From an uncultured Selenomonadales bacterium (lineage in GTDB: Bacteria > Bacillota > Clostridia > Christensenellales > QALW01): a stretch of DNA of 64,000 nt. This document shows positions 24,682-34,905 of the stretch, piece by piece. Numbering within the stretch: position 1 is the first letter of the stretch; every line of letters begins with the position of its first letter. The position numbers and the translations under genes were made by a program. The stretch is taken from positions 9,611 to 73,610 of the forward strand of contig CAJKLB010000008.1 of NCBI GenBank assembly GCA_905200615.1, written 5' to 3'. The notes under the pieces are model-generated. The model saw only the letters and a program-made list of their open reading frames with translations. It was not told the DNA's origin and did no database searches.

Positions 24682-25725
24682 ATGGGCATGATAAAACGTA
24701 TTGCACTTTTTGTTCTTGCAGCCGTTTTGATAACGGTTTTTCTTCTGTATTTTGGAAACACGCTGATTGAAGTATTTACACCTATTCTGATTGCTGCGAT
24801 TCAGGCGTATCTTTTTCTGCCTTTTATTAAGCCTCTTGAAAAACGTACAAATCGAAGTTTGGCAATTATTTTGGGATTTGCAATCCTTACTGTAGTGAAC
24901 GTTGCGGCTATTGTTATTCTGGTACCCGTATTTATCGAACAAATACAGGAGTTTTCTGTTGTCGTTCCGGAATATCTTACCAATATTAATACAATAATTC
25001 AGCATTATATGCAACCGGTGTCTTCTTTGGGAATTCATCTTGAAAACATTACTTTTACGCAAAACATTGTAAAGGGAATAGAGGAAAAACTTTCTTCTTT
25101 CTCACCCGGAGTGATCCTTTCGGTTATTACAACTTCTTTTTTGATTCCAGTTATTATGTATTATATGCTGAAGGATCGGGAAAAAATTAAGCGAATTATG
25201 CTTTTTATAATGCCCGGAAACATTCGCACGCCTGCGTTTTTCATGTTTAAGAATATTAACCGTCAGCTGCGGGATTATGTTATGGGTGAATTTACGATTA
25301 TTCTTCTGGTCAGTGCTTTAATGGCGCTGGCGCTGGCTTTATTTGGTTTTAATTATTGGTTGATTTTGGGCATTCTTATGGGAATCTTTAATATCATTCC
25401 TTATATCGGACCGGTGTTGGGCAGTATTCCTATTTTATTGGTTGCGGCAGTTTCCGGTTGGAACCGTTTCTGGCTGGCACTTATTTTGATTGTTGTTGTT
25501 CAGCAGATTGATAACCTAATTATTCAGCCTCATATTATAGCCAGCAGCGTAAAAATTCATCCGGTTATAGTTTTAATGTGTGTTATTGCGGGGAACAGTA
25601 TAGGAAACTTAATCGGAATGGTACTTGCTATACCGGTTTATATTATTTTACGTATTATGTTTAAGGAATTTTACAAATATTTCACGGAACGAAAACGGAA
25701 ATTTCCACAATTAACGCGAATATAG
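24682..25725 (+). CDS. AI-2E family (YtvI/PerM-type) membrane transporter
   Basis: 347 aa. Seven or eight membrane helices in the family pattern: two at the N-terminus, an amphipathic segment (about 70-130), and the conserved block GIFNIIPYIGPVLGSIPILL and QQIDNLIIQPHIIASSVKIHP. Members export signalling molecules or act as Na+/H+ antiporters; the specific role cannot be read here. Spacing of 45 bases after the small peptide gene suggests one operon with the PRC-barrel gene. Confidence 0.9.
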   Translation: MGMIKRIALFVLAAVLITVFLLYFGNTLIEVFTPILIAAIQAYLFLPFIKPLEKRTNRSLAIILGFAILTVVNVAAIVILVPVFIEQIQEFSVVVPEYLTNINTIIQHYMQPVSSLGIHLENITFTQNIVKGIEEKLSSFSPGVILSVITTSFLIPVIMYYMLKDREKIKRIMLFIMPGNIRTPAFFMFKNINRQLRDYVMGEFTIILLVSALMALALALFGFNYWLILGILMGIFNIIPYIGPVLGSIPILLVAAVSGWNRFWLALILIVVVQQIDNLIIQPHIIASSVKIHPVIVLMCVIAGNSIGNLIGMVLAIPVYIILRIMFKEFYKYFTERKRKFPQLTRI

Positions 25726-25727
25726 AC

Positions 25728-25756
25728 TTGATTTGTATGGCAAAATATACTATAAT
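25728..25756 (+). promoter_or_regulatory. Sigma-A promoter of ireB-ruvX-yrzB
   Basis: TTGATT (25728-25733), 17 bases, TATAAT (25751-25756). ATG at 25787 after ATAAGGAGG. Confidence 0.8.
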
Positions 25757-25786
25757 TATATTAAATAATTTATAAGGAGGCTTTAT

Positions 25787-26038
25787 ATGGCAAATATCAA
25801 TGATACGATGAAGTACAGCCGCCCTTCGGAAAACGCACAAATTAAAGATATTCTTTTAAACGTGTACGCCGCATTGCAGGAAAAAGGCTATGATCCCGTA
25901 AATCAAATTGTAGGCTATATTCTTTCAGGGGATCCCACCTATATAACTGGGTATAATAATGCCCGTAACTTGATACGCAGGGTAGAAAGAGATGAAATAC
26001 TGGAAGAATTAGTAAAAAATTATATTGAGAATTGCTGA
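25787..26038 (+). CDS. ireB: IreB-family protein (UPF0297, YrzL)
   Basis: 83 aa, close to the family length. The sequence [47 protein letters not shown] is near-invariant in this family. In Enterococcus the homologue IreB is a substrate of the PASTA kinase IreK and modulates cephalosporin resistance. First gene of the conserved ireB-ruvX-yrzB operon; its TGA overlaps the ATG of ruvX. Confidence 0.95.
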   Translation: MANINDTMKYSRPSENAQIKDILLNVYAALQEKGYDPVNQIVGYILSGDPTYITGYNNARNLIRRVERDEILEELVKNYIENC

Positions 26039-26460
26039 TGAATTATTTAGCGCTTGATATTGGGGATAAAAGAATCGGTATTGCCATGAGTATTACCGGG
26101 ATTTTTGCTACGGGATTGGAGACTTATGCGCGTACTTCTCTTAAAAATGACGTTTTACATATTTTAAATCTTGTAAGAGCATATCATGTGGATATTATTG
26201 TTGTCGGGTTGCCGAAACATTTGAACGGTCAAGAACACGCACAGGCGGAAAAAAACGAAGAACTTTGTAACGCTCTTCGTGCGGAAAACTGTCAAATTGC
26301 GTACATGGATGAACGGCTGACTTCGGCAGCAGCGGAAAAAGCAATGTTGGAAGCGGATCTTTCAAGAAAAAAAAGGAAGCAGAATATTGACAAATTGGCG
26401 GCCGTTATTATTTTGCAGGATTATTTGGATCATATGAATCATGAAAAAGGAATTTTGTAA
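26038..26460 (+). CDS. ruvX: Holliday junction resolvase-like RuvX (YqgF)
   Basis: 140 aa from ATG 26038 (TGATG overlap with ireB). RNase H fold with LALDIGDKRIGIAMS, VVGLPKHLNGQEH and YMDERLTSAAAEKAML; the conserved acidic residues D (strand 1) and D/E (YMDE) are present. Family roles are Holliday junction processing and 16S rRNA 5'-end maturation. Confidence 0.95.
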   Translation: MNYLALDIGDKRIGIAMSITGIFATGLETYARTSLKNDVLHILNLVRAYHVDIIVVGLPKHLNGQEHAQAEKNEELCNALRAENCQIAYMDERLTSAAAEKAMLEADLSRKKRKQNIDKLAAVIILQDYLDHMNHEKGIL

Positions 26461-26462
26461 TT

Positions 26463-26732
26463 ATGGATGAAATAACAGAAAATATCATTGTAACTTTAGT
26501 GGATGAAAATGATGAGAGTTTTGACGCGGAGCTGCTTGACAGTATTCAGTATGACGGTCATATCTATAATTTGTTTATTCCTGTAGAAGAAAAGGACAAA
26601 GAAGAACCTCAGGTAATTATTTTAGAGTATAGGGAAGAAGGAGAAGATATTATTTTACTTCCGATAGAAAACGAGGTGCTTCTTGATGAAATCTGGCAGG
26701 CATATAATGAGCTTGATCAAGAGGATGAATGA
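26463..26732 (+). CDS. yrzB: DUF1292 protein (YrzB)
   Basis: 89 aa, very acidic. The family pattern is seen in TLVDENDESFDAELLDSIQYDGHIYNLFIP, EPQVIILEY and DEIWQAYNEL. Function unknown, nearly always third in the ireB-ruvX-yrzB operon, as here, 2 bases after ruvX. Confidence 0.93.
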   Translation: MDEITENIIVTLVDENDESFDAELLDSIQYDGHIYNLFIPVEEKDKEEPQVIILEYREEGEDIILLPIENEVLLDEIWQAYNELDQEDE

Positions 26733-26771
26733 TTTTGCTGTCAGTTTTATAAAAAATAAAGGATTTTTTCG

Positions 26772-26819
26772 TCTTTTGCAGAATTACTATTATAGGAGTA
26801 ATGTGCAAAAGATTTTTTT
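26772..26819 (+). terminator. Strong terminator between yrzB and the dGTPase-like gene
   Basis: TCTTTTGCA (26772-26780) pairs with TGCAAAAGA (26804-26812), and ATTACT (26783-26788) with AGTAAT (26797-26802), followed by seven T. The next start codon is only 11 bases beyond the T-run. Confidence 0.85.
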
Positions 26820-26830
26820 AAGGCGGTTTT

Positions 26831-27829
26831 ATGAGAACAGAAACTGAAAAATATGAACTGCAATATCTTTCCCCGTACGCGGCAAAAGCTTGCGAGAGCA
26901 GAGGCAGAGAAAAGCCGGAGGAAGACTGCTGTCTTCGTACCGTTTATCAGAGGGATCGTGACAGAATTATTTATTGTAAATCTTTTCGGCGATTAAAACA
27001 TAAAACGCAGGTGTTTCTTTCTCCCGAGGGGGATCATTACCGTACCAGACTTACGCATACACTTGAGGTCAGCCAAATAGCGCGGACGGCGGCAAGAGCG
27101 TTGAAGCTGAATGAAGATCTTACCGAGGCAATTGCTATGGGCCATGATATCGGACACACGCCGTTTGGTCACGCGGGTGAAAGAGTTTTAAATGAGATAT
27201 GTTCCTTGGGATTCCGTCATAATGAGCAAAGCCGCAGAGTAGTAGAAAAACTGGAAAACGGTACGGGACTCAACTTGACTTGGGAAGTACGCGACGGAAT
27301 AGAGAATCATACCAGCCGCTCAAAGCCGGCTACTCTTGAGGGACAGCTCGTATCCTATGCCGACAGAATCGCTTACATAAATCATGATATTGACGATGCC
27401 ATACGTGCAGGAATCCTTACCGAGGCAGATTTACCCTTTCGTTCCAATATGATGTTGGGAACCACTCATTCAGCCAGAATCAACACTTTAATTACCGATC
27501 TGGTAAAAAACAGCATGGATCAGCAGATAATTTCCATGTCAGCAGAAATTTATGAAGTCATGAATGAACTGCGAGATTACATGTTTCAAAATATTTATCA
27601 TATTAAAAGTTCCGCTAAAACAGAAGAACTGAAGGCCGAAGGAATTATCAGGAACTTGTTTGCAGCTTATAGCAACGATCCCTCGCTTTTACCGCAAAGT
27701 ATGCAGCCGGCGTTAAAGGAATACGGTACGGAACGAGCCGTATGCGATTATATCGCCGGAATGACGGATCGATATGCGTTAAAAGAATATCAAAAACTTT
27801 TTATTCCTCGGTCATGGCAGGAGAATTAG
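26831..27829 (+). CDS. HD-domain deoxyguanosinetriphosphate triphosphohydrolase-like protein
   Basis: 332 aa. HD phosphohydrolase signature: FRRLKHKTQVF, H of THTLEVSQIAR, HD of MGHDIGHTPFGHAGE, and a later D in YADRIAYINHDIDD. This is the short dGTPase-like group found just before dnaG in many Clostridia; it hydrolyses dNTPs to nucleoside and triphosphate in characterised relatives. ATG 26831 follows AAGGCGG, which is directly preceded by a terminator. Confidence 0.93.
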   Translation: MRTETEKYELQYLSPYAAKACESRGREKPEEDCCLRTVYQRDRDRIIYCKSFRRLKHKTQVFLSPEGDHYRTRLTHTLEVSQIARTAARALKLNEDLTEAIAMGHDIGHTPFGHAGERVLNEICSLGFRHNEQSRRVVEKLENGTGLNLTWEVRDGIENHTSRSKPATLEGQLVSYADRIAYINHDIDDAIRAGILTEADLPFRSNMMLGTTHSARINTLITDLVKNSMDQQIISMSAEIYEVMNELRDYMFQNIYHIKSSAKTEELKAEGIIRNLFAAYSNDPSLLPQSMQPALKEYGTERAVCDYIAGMTDRYALKEYQKLFIPRSWQEN

Positions 27830-27847
27830 ACTAAAGGACGATAATAA

Positions 27848-29602
27848 ATGGCAAGAATTCCGGAAGAATTTATTGACAGTTTGATAGATAAAGTAGATAT
27901 TGTAGATGTAGTATCGGATTATGTTTCTTTAAAAAAATCAGGGAATCGATATGTGGGACTGTGCCCGTTCCATAACGAAAAAACGGCTTCTTTTACCGTT
28001 GACGGTCAAAAACAGATGTTTTATTGTTTTGGTTGTCATGTGGGTGGAAATGTTATTGGTTTTTTGGAGAAAAAAGAGAATCTTTCTTTTTATGAAACAA
28101 TAGAAGAACTTGCAAGGCGGGCGAATGTTCCTATGCCGGCTACGGCCGGAAGCGGTCCGGTATTATCACGAGATACGAAAAATAAAATTTATGAAGCAAA
28201 CCGTGAAGCCGGCCGGTTTTATTTTAATATGCTTTTTGAGCCCCAAGGAGCAGAGGGACTTGCTTATTTACAGGGGCGGGGAATTACGGAAAATATTATT
28301 CGTCGTTTTGGTTTGGGCTATGCTCCGGATTCACGGGATATCCTGGTAAATCATTTAAAAAGCAAGGGCTTTGACGAGGAAATCATCGTAACTGCGGGAC
28401 TTGCGAGAAAAAATGAATTTGGTATACGGGATAATTTTCGAACAAGAGTGATGTTTCCCATTATCTCGCCTTCCGGGGAAGTTTTGGGCTTTGGAGGAAG
28501 AGTGCTGGATCATTCTCTCCCCAAATATTTAAATACCGGAGACACACCGGTCTTTAATAAAAGAAAAAATCTTTACGCGCTGAATCTTTTAAAGAAAAAC
28601 AATCGCGGCCGAGCGATTATCGGAGAAGGCTATATGGATGTTATTGCATTGAATATGGCTGGTTTTGATTATGGAGTGGCCTCTCTGGGAACGGCGGTCA
28701 CACCGGAGCAAGTTAAATTGCTAAAACGGTATGCACAGGAAATTTACATATGTTATGACGGTGATTCCGCGGGGATCAGCGCTACACACAAGGTAATTGA
28801 TTTGATGAAGGCCGAGGGGTTGAAACCGCGCGTTATTTCTCTTCCGTTGGGGATAGATCCCGATGAATATATCAAAGCATATGGAGCGGAAAGCTTTGCC
28901 GATATGATGAAAAAAGCGCAGACTTCTATTGAATATCTGATGGCTGAGATTATGGAAAAATGCGATATGACTTCGGAGCAGGGCCGGGCGGAATTTGCGC
29001 AAAAAGCTACGGCAGTGGTTGAAAAATATGCGTTTGACAGTATTGAAGCTGAAATGTATCTGAAACGCATTCATACTGTCAGCGGATTTTCGATGGAGGC
29101 TCTTTATAGCAGCCTTGACAAAATTCTCGAACAAACCCCTGAAAATGACAAAATTTCTTATGGGCTTCTGAATAAATTCGAATCTGTTACCGAAAGAGCG
29201 GTAGTTGCGGTTATAATGGAGTATCCTGATTTGATCGCATACGCCCGGGACAAGCTCAGGGATGAATATTTTACCAATACGGCCTATTTAAAAGTTTTCC
29301 AATATTTGTGCCAAAATAATAAAAAAATATCGTCTATGGAACTACTGCGTGCTTTTGAAGGGGACGAGCCATGTTGTACGGCCGTTTCAGCGGTAGCTAT
29401 AGAGAACAATGTTTTTGGCGATCCTGCGGTGTTTTTAAAAGATTGTTGTTTAAAAATGCGGATGGATTTTTTACAAATAAAACGCGGTGAATTAAAAAAA
29501 AGACTGGAGGAACCTACAGCAGAAGCAGAGAAAAAAATTGCCATAGCCGGAGAAATTGCCGCTTTGGATGCACAAATAAAAAAATTGCGCAGTGAATTTT
29601 AG
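27848..29602 (+). CDS. dnaG: DNA primase
   Basis: 584 aa. The CHC2 zinc finger ([11 protein letters not shown] ... YCFGC) is at residues about 38-65. The catalytic core follows with the RNA polymerase basic motif ([19 protein letters not shown]) and the TOPRIM domain ([25 protein letters not shown]). The C-terminal DnaB-binding domain is last. Synthesises Okazaki primers. Part of the dgt-dnaG-rpoD block. Confidence 0.97.
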   Translation: MARIPEEFIDSLIDKVDIVDVVSDYVSLKKSGNRYVGLCPFHNEKTASFTVDGQKQMFYCFGCHVGGNVIGFLEKKENLSFYETIEELARRANVPMPATAGSGPVLSRDTKNKIYEANREAGRFYFNMLFEPQGAEGLAYLQGRGITENIIRRFGLGYAPDSRDILVNHLKSKGFDEEIIVTAGLARKNEFGIRDNFRTRVMFPIISPSGEVLGFGGRVLDHSLPKYLNTGDTPVFNKRKNLYALNLLKKNNRGRAIIGEGYMDVIALNMAGFDYGVASLGTAVTPEQVKLLKRYAQEIYICYDGDSAGISATHKVIDLMKAEGLKPRVISLPLGIDPDEYIKAYGAESFADMMKKAQTSIEYLMAEIMEKCDMTSEQGRAEFAQKATAVVEKYAFDSIEAEMYLKRIHTVSGFSMEALYSSLDKILEQTPENDKISYGLLNKFESVTERAVVAVIMEYPDLIAYARDKLRDEYFTNTAYLKVFQYLCQNNKKISSMELLRAFEGDEPCCTAVSAVAIENNVFGDPAVFLKDCCLKMRMDFLQIKRGELKKRLEEPTAEAEKKIAIAGEIAALDAQIKKLRSEF

Positions 29603-29613
29603 GAGGAGATTCT

Positions 29614-30723
29614 ATGAGCGAAAAAGAAATGGAATTTAGCGATCAGCTCCTTGAAAAAATGAGCGAGATCAAAAAGAAGATTAAAGACGGTGTTATCAAA
29701 AATACGATGACGTATACCGAAGTAATCGATATATTAGACGGAATTGAATATGATGTAGATCAAATAGAAAAAATATTTGATATGTTGGAAGGAATGGGAA
29801 TAAAAATCCAAAGTGATGTGGACCCAAACCTGGAAAATATTATTGATGCCATTCCTGAATCGGAAGCTCATATGGTAGTGCTGAATGACAGTGTAAGTGT
29901 GGATGATCCGGTTCGGATGTATTTAAAGGAAATGGGAAAAGTTCCCCTGCTTTCGGCTGATGAGGAAATTGAAATTGCCCGGCAGGTAGAAGCAGGCAAT
30001 GAGCAGGCCAGAGAAAAACTTGCCGAAGCCAATTTAAGATTGGTGGTAAGTATTGCAAAGCGTTATGTAGGGCGCGGCATGCTGTTTTTGGATTTAATTC
30101 AAGAGGGTAATTTAGGTTTGATTAAAGCTGTGGAAAAGTTTGATTATACCAAGGGTTATAAGTTTTCCACTTATGCTACTTGGTGGATCCGTCAAGCGAT
30201 TACCAGAGCAATTGCCGATCAGGCGCGTACGATTCGTATTCCGGTACATATGGTGGAAACGATTCATAAGCTTTCTCGGGTAAAACGTCAACTGGTGCAA
30301 TCACTGGGACGTGATCCTTCCCCGGATGAGATTGCCGAAGCTATGGACGTTTCGGTGGAACGCGTTCGGGAAATTATAAAAATCGCCCAGGATCCGGTTT
30401 CATTGGAAACACCGATCGGCGAGGAGGAAGACAGCCATTTGGGAGATTTTATTCCGGATGATGATATTCCTTTGCCTTCGGATGCCGCTGCTGCTACGCT
30501 TTTGAAAGAGCAATTGATGCAAGTGCTCAGTACACTGACACCTCGAGAGGAAAAAGTACTGCGCCTTCGGTTCGGAATTGATGACGGGCGTCAGCGTACT
30601 TTGGAGGAAGTGGGTAAGGAGTTTAATGTTACCCGTGAACGAATTCGGCAAATTGAAGCCAAGGCTTTGCGAAAACTCCGGCATCCAAGCCGCAGCCGCA
30701 AGCTGAGGGATTATCTTGAGTAA
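29614..30723 (+). CDS. rpoD: RNA polymerase primary sigma factor SigA
   Basis: 369 aa, the usual short Gram-positive length. Region 1.1 at the N-terminus, region 1.2 [16 protein letters not shown], regions 2.1-2.4 ([33 protein letters not shown]), region 3 and region 4.2 helix-turn-helix ([20 protein letters not shown]). It recognises the TTGACA/TATAAT promoters seen across the window. ATG 29614 follows AGGAGG, 11 bases after dnaG. Confidence 0.98.
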   Translation: MSEKEMEFSDQLLEKMSEIKKKIKDGVIKNTMTYTEVIDILDGIEYDVDQIEKIFDMLEGMGIKIQSDVDPNLENIIDAIPESEAHMVVLNDSVSVDDPVRMYLKEMGKVPLLSADEEIEIARQVEAGNEQAREKLAEANLRLVVSIAKRYVGRGMLFLDLIQEGNLGLIKAVEKFDYTKGYKFSTYATWWIRQAITRAIADQARTIRIPVHMVETIHKLSRVKRQLVQSLGRDPSPDEIAEAMDVSVERVREIIKIAQDPVSLETPIGEEEDSHLGDFIPDDDIPLPSDAAAATLLKEQLMQVLSTLTPREEKVLRLRFGIDDGRQRTLEEVGKEFNVTRERIRQIEAKALRKLRHPSRSRKLRDYLE

Positions 30724-31387
30724 TTTGCAGCTTACCCCCAGACAAGAGGCTATTGTAGAGCTTTTAGAAAAAAATAAAACAGTGGCTGATATTGGCTGTG
30801 ATCACGGACTTTTAAGCGTATATATCGCTCAGACCGGATTGGCGGAACATGTCTATGCTACGGACATTTCAGCAAATTCTTTACAAAAAGCGAAAAAATT
30901 AGCTTCTGAAAACAATATAAAACTTGACTTTTTCGTTTGCGATGGTTTTTCAGGGCTTCCCCTTACGCCTTCGGCGGCAGTAATTTCCGGGTTGGGCGGG
31001 GACGTGATTGCACGGATTATCGCGCATCCAAGGGCAAAAACCAAGCTGATTTTGCAGCCGATGAAAGATTCTCATGTGCTTTTTCAAGCTTTGCAAAAAA
31101 ACGGATTTTTTATTGATAAAGAGGTCATTGTAAAAGAAAACCGTCGATTCTATGAAGTAATTCGGGCATATCCGGGGAAAATGGAACCTTTTGATTTTAC
31201 TCTGCCGCCTCGGGGAACCTTAACAATGAATAAAGATGCCTACGCGTATTTTCAGCATCGATTGAAAATTCTTTCAAGAGCCGCGCGAGAGGCGGAGAAG
31301 TCTGAAAAAGCCCAAAAACGAGCGGAAGAGCTGAATAGGCAAATACAAAAGATTCAGGAGGTGCTGAAAAATGCCGCGGATTTTTGA
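30716..31387 (+). CDS. trmK: tRNA (adenine22-N1)-methyltransferase
   Basis: 223 aa, TTG start at 30716 overlapping the rpoD stop by 8 bases. Rossmann-type methyltransferase: [16 protein letters not shown] (motif I), [12 protein letters not shown], and LILQPMKD, which is typical of TrmK, followed by a C-terminal coiled helix (residues about 170-223). It methylates A22 of tRNA. The position between rpoD and the Nif3-like gene is the usual one. Confidence 0.93.
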   Translation: MSNLQLTPRQEAIVELLEKNKTVADIGCDHGLLSVYIAQTGLAEHVYATDISANSLQKAKKLASENNIKLDFFVCDGFSGLPLTPSAAVISGLGGDVIARIIAHPRAKTKLILQPMKDSHVLFQALQKNGFFIDKEVIVKENRRFYEVIRAYPGKMEPFDFTLPPRGTLTMNKDAYAYFQHRLKILSRAAREAEKSEKAQKRAEELNRQIQKIQEVLKNAADF

Positions 31388-32189
31388 TATTGTAAAGCTG
31401 ATTGAACAAACGGCAAAACCGGGTTATGCGTATGAATGGGATAACTGCGGTTTTATGGCGGGAGATTTACAGGAGCAAACGGAACGGATTTTGGTTGCGC
31501 TGGATATTACAAAAGATGTTGTTCTTGAGGCGAAAGTGAAGGGGTGCGGGTTAATTGTTTCTCATCATCCCTTGATATTTAAACCGATACGTACGGCCTC
31601 GGTGAATACCTTTGAAGGAGAAATTCTCTCATTACTGTATCAAAATAAAATAGCGCTCTACTGCGCGCATACTTCCTTGGATATTGCGCCGGATGGGGTA
31701 AATGATGCGTTTTGTGATACGCTGAAATTACGGAATGTTCGATTGCTGTCACCGTTTCAGGCTTGCGGCGATACGGTAGCCTGCGCAAGATTGGGAAATT
31801 TACCGGAAAGAATGGATATGGCAATGCTGCTTCAACATATCCGCGGAACCACCGGAGCACCGCGTCTTTTATATGGCGGATTGGAAAAAAAGAGCTTTGA
31901 AACCGCGGCAGTTTGTACGGGCGCGGGAGAGGAGTTTGCTTTTGAAGCCGCCAATGAAGGGGCAGATGTTTTTATTACAGGAGAAATAAAGTATCATACG
32001 GCATTGGAATTAAGACGTAGAGATATCGCGTTTGTTGCCGCGGGACATTTTTACACGGAACGTCCGATTGTTCAATGGTTTGCCCGGCGTTTACAAAAAC
32101 AGCTTGATATGTTACAATATTCAAGTACGGTTTATCCTGCACAAACGCATACTGACCCGTTTGACAATGAAGGAGGGGTTTATTTATGA
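31371..32189 (+). CDS. Nif3-like dinuclear metal centre protein (YqfO family)
   Basis: 272 aa, ATG 31371 inside the end of trmK. Metal ligands are in SHHPLIFKP, HTSLDIAPDGVND and GHFYTERP. The family (Nif3/YqfO/DUF34) binds two metals; it has been linked to GTP cyclohydrolase-type chemistry but no activity is agreed. Its length lacks the extra middle domain of B. subtilis YqfO (about 370 aa). Confidence 0.93.
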   Translation: MPRIFDIVKLIEQTAKPGYAYEWDNCGFMAGDLQEQTERILVALDITKDVVLEAKVKGCGLIVSHHPLIFKPIRTASVNTFEGEILSLLYQNKIALYCAHTSLDIAPDGVNDAFCDTLKLRNVRLLSPFQACGDTVACARLGNLPERMDMAMLLQHIRGTTGAPRLLYGGLEKKSFETAAVCTGAGEEFAFEAANEGADVFITGEIKYHTALELRRRDIAFVAAGHFYTERPIVQWFARRLQKQLDMLQYSSTVYPAQTHTDPFDNEGGVYL

Positions 32190-32884
32190 CGGAACAAATA
32201 AAAAATTTATTGGCATATCAGCAGGCAGATCTTGCCGTGGATGCTGCGGAAAAAACAGTAAAAACAAGTGATGAGAGAAAAAAAGCCACGATTATGAAAC
32301 AGCGTTATGAGCTGGCGGTGGAAGAACGAAAAAAATTGCTGGCAAAAAAAGATAAAATGGAAAAAGAAATTGAGCTGATGGCGAGTGAAGTTGAAAAACT
32401 AAACGGCCTCGCGCAGATTAATAGGGCACAGGATGCGCCGGAAGATACCGAAGCCATTAAAAAACTTATAGCGGATATCGATAAATTATTGAATTCTTTG
32501 CGTAAAGCGGAGGGAAAACTAAAGGAAATCAACATTGCCGTGGAAACGGATGAAAAAAAGATTAATGAATATGCGGCAGTTGCGAATAAAGCAAGAGATG
32601 AATTTAATGTAAATAAAGAGGCTTATGAAAAACTGCTGGAAAAGGCTAAACCGGAAATTGACCGTTGCAAAGCCGAGCGTGAGCAATTAAAGACAGCGGT
32701 GGAACCCGCGCTTTTACATAAATATATGAGTTTAAAGAAGAATAAAATTGTTCCTACAGCACCGATTCACGATAGCCGCTGCGGCGGATGTCATATGGAA
32801 ATGCCGTCATTTACCGTTTCCAATGCTGCAAAAAACGGGTATTGCGAATGTGAAAATTGTGGCCGCATCGTCTATATAGAATAA
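32186..32884 (+). CDS. Coiled-coil zinc-ribbon protein (C4-type)
   Basis: 232 aa; ATGA overlap with the Nif3-like gene. Residues 1-180 are a long helical hairpin rich in Lys and Glu, then a C-terminal zinc ribbon (CGGCHMEM ... CECENCGR). The same arrangement is found beside nif3-like genes across Bacteria; nucleic-acid binding is suspected but unproven. Confidence 0.88.
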   Translation: MTEQIKNLLAYQQADLAVDAAEKTVKTSDERKKATIMKQRYELAVEERKKLLAKKDKMEKEIELMASEVEKLNGLAQINRAQDAPEDTEAIKKLIADIDKLLNSLRKAEGKLKEINIAVETDEKKINEYAAVANKARDEFNVNKEAYEKLLEKAKPEIDRCKAEREQLKTAVEPALLHKYMSLKKNKIVPTAPIHDSRCGGCHMEMPSFTVSNAAKNGYCECENCGRIVYIE

Positions 32885-32892
32885 TTGATTTG

Positions 32893-33228
32893 ATTTGAGC
32901 AGGCCGGATGACCGCGGTGAAAATACGAGGAAAGTCCGAGCTCCACAGAGCAGGGCGCCGGATAACGTCCGGTGGAGGCGACTCCAAGGAAAGTGCAACA
33001 GAGAGATACCGCCGGCTTTTGCCAGTAAGGGTGGAAAGGTGAGGTAAGAGCTCACCGGCTGCTATGGCGACACTGCAGTCCTGTAAACCCCGTCCGGAGC
33101 AAGATTGATAGCGGAACTTTTAACGGCTGCTCGCCGGTTCCCATGTAATCGCTTAAGTTTTTCGGTAACGGAAAAAATAGATAGATGGTCATCTAAGACA
33201 GAACTCGGCTTATAGACCTGTCTCAAAT
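32893..33228 (+). ncRNA. rnpB: RNase P RNA (class A-like)
   Basis: Core signatures GAGGAAAGTCCGAGCTCC near the 5' end, AGAGATACC, and ACAGAACTCGGCTTATAG near the 3' end. P1 closes the molecule: TTTGAGCAGG (from 32894) with CCTGTCTCAAA (ends about 33228). The catalytic RNA trims tRNA 5' leaders. Ends are estimated from P1 pairing. Confidence 0.95.
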
Positions 33229-33238
33229 TCATAATACA

Positions 33239-33278
33239 GGGAGAAGTGATTTTTTTCATTTCTCCCTTATTCTTTTTT
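33239..33278 (+). terminator. Terminator of rnpB
   Basis: GGGAGAA (33239-33245)/TTCTCCC (33260-33266) around a T-rich loop, followed by TTATTCTTTTTT. Confidence 0.8.
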
Positions 33279-33321
33279 GGAAAGCTTATGCATATGCTTT
33301 TGTTGTAAGGAGGGACAACTT

Positions 33322-34230
33322 ATGGATAAGCTGAAACAAATCCTTCCGCCGTACGTAAAAAACGCTGTGGAACGGCTGAACAGCAATCAGCTTGCGCAAC
33401 TTACGGAAATTCGGCTGCGGATAGGAAAACCCGTTTATTTTTATATTAACGGAATTGAATACGCTGTAAATGAGTATGGAATCAGCAAGTATGACGGCAT
33501 TCTTTTTTCAAAAACAGATGCCGCGGAAATGTGGCGGCGCCTATGTGAAGGAGCTCCGTATAGCTGTACGGAAAGACAACGGCAGGGATATATTACCGTT
33601 GAGGGAAACCGGATAGGCTTTTGCGGTGAGTTTGCCTTTGTAGAAGGAACGATTAAGCATATAGATGTCATCTCTTCTTTCTGCGTCCGCATAGCCCATC
33701 AAGTTAAAGGCTGCGGCAATAAAGTATATAAGTATCTTTTTGAAAATAACCGGCCGATAGATACTTTGATTGTTTCTCCTCCCGGCTGCGGCAAGACTAC
33801 GCTGCTTCGTGATATTGCCAGATTGCTTTCCGCTGACGGATTTAATGTTGCCATAGCTGATGAACGCGATGAAATTGCCGCTATGACCGGAGGAATTTCT
33901 TTGCTTGATGTAGGAAAACGAACGGATATTTTCAGCGGCTGTTCCAAAGCAACGGCCATTCAAAATATGGTGCGCGCGATTCGGCCGGACATAATTATTG
34001 CCGATGAACTTGGAACCGCGGAAGACGCCGCGGCCGTTCAAAAAGCAATGACAGAGGGCGTAACCGTAATTTCCACAGCACACGGAAATTGTCCGGAACG
34101 TGTTGCCCGGCGTTTATCGCTTGCGTTTGAACGGTATATTGTGTTGGATAAATCTTTTGGGGTAGGCACTGTGAGCGGCGTCTACGGAAGAGATATGAAA
34201 CGAACGGAGAGTTTTTCATTATGCTGTTAA
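33322..34230 (+). CDS. spoIIIAA: Stage III sporulation protein AA (ATPase)
   Basis: 302 aa from ATG 33322, after AAGGAGG; the upstream in-frame start at 33277 falls in the rnpB terminator. A secretion-type ATPase with Walker A PPGCGKTT (residues 153-160), DERDEIA, Walker B IIIADELG and a Gly-rich N-terminal domain. It powers or assembles the SpoIIIA-SpoIIQ channel in the mother-cell side of the engulfed forespore. First gene of the complete spoIIIA operon. I could not find a convincing sigma-E promoter in the short gap after rnpB. Confidence 0.96.
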   Translation: MDKLKQILPPYVKNAVERLNSNQLAQLTEIRLRIGKPVYFYINGIEYAVNEYGISKYDGILFSKTDAAEMWRRLCEGAPYSCTERQRQGYITVEGNRIGFCGEFAFVEGTIKHIDVISSFCVRIAHQVKGCGNKVYKYLFENNRPIDTLIVSPPGCGKTTLLRDIARLLSADGFNVAIADERDEIAAMTGGISLLDVGKRTDIFSGCSKATAIQNMVRAIRPDIIIADELGTAEDAAAVQKAMTEGVTVISTAHGNCPERVARRLSLAFERYIVLDKSFGVGTVSGVYGRDMKRTESFSLCC

Positions 34231-34712
34231 GAGTAATAAGCGCGGGCGTCATTTGCTTGGGCGCATGGTATCTGGGAATGGAGTATTCTTTTATTATTCG
34301 TCATAGAATTCGCATTGTAACGGATTTTATGGCGCTGGCGGCAGGGTTTAAAAGCGCGGTAAAATATTCGGGGAAAAATATGTACGATTATTTTCAAACC
34401 GTACATACCGGAGCAGCAAAAAATTTCTGCGCTTTTGCCTGCGAAAATCGGGGCAAGGGACTTGCTTATATTTTTCAGCATTACGAAAGCGGGAATGTGG
34501 TGGAAAGTAATTGCATGGAATTGCTGAAACAGAATTTTCTGTTTACCGAAAGCAGCAGTGATATTGAAGGTATTTCTTTACTGCTGGAGGAAGTTTATGA
34601 GGCGCTTGCAGCATACAGAAAATCATTAGAGGAGGAATACCGCGGAAAGATCAAGACAGCGCCGTCTATTGCCCTGATCCTTGGATTGTTTGCTGCGGTA
34701 CTGATTATATGA
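34221..34712 (+). CDS. spoIIIAB: Stage III sporulation protein AB
   Basis: 163 aa, overlapping spoIIIAA by 10 bases. N- and C-terminal hydrophobic helices with a soluble helical middle, a layout similar to type II secretion GspF fragments. The family end (KIKTAPSIALILGLFAAVLII) is visible. Component of the feeding-tube channel. Confidence 0.9.
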   Translation: MLLRVISAGVICLGAWYLGMEYSFIIRHRIRIVTDFMALAAGFKSAVKYSGKNMYDYFQTVHTGAAKNFCAFACENRGKGLAYIFQHYESGNVVESNCMELLKQNFLFTESSSDIEGISLLLEEVYEALAAYRKSLEEEYRGKIKTAPSIALILGLFAAVLII

Positions 34713-34903
34713 GTATTGATATCATTTTTAAAATTGCGGCGATAGGAATTTTAGTTACCGTACTGAACCAGCTTTTGACGCGCTGGGGACGCGAGGATAT
34801 CGCCATGGTAACCACCATTGCCGGATTAATCGTGGTACTTTTGATGGCAGTGGATATGGTTGGTGATTTCTTCTCAACGATTAAGAATGTTTTTCAGTTT
34901 TAA
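34709..34903 (+). CDS. spoIIIAC: Stage III sporulation protein AC
   Basis: 64 aa with two membrane helices and the conserved DIIFKIAAIGILVTVLNQLL start and GREDIAMVTTIAGLIVVL. ATGA overlap with spoIIIAB. Membrane subunit of the channel. Confidence 0.93.
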   Translation: MSIDIIFKIAAIGILVTVLNQLLTRWGREDIAMVTTIAGLIVVLLMAVDMVGDFFSTIKNVFQF

Positions 34904-34905
34904 TT

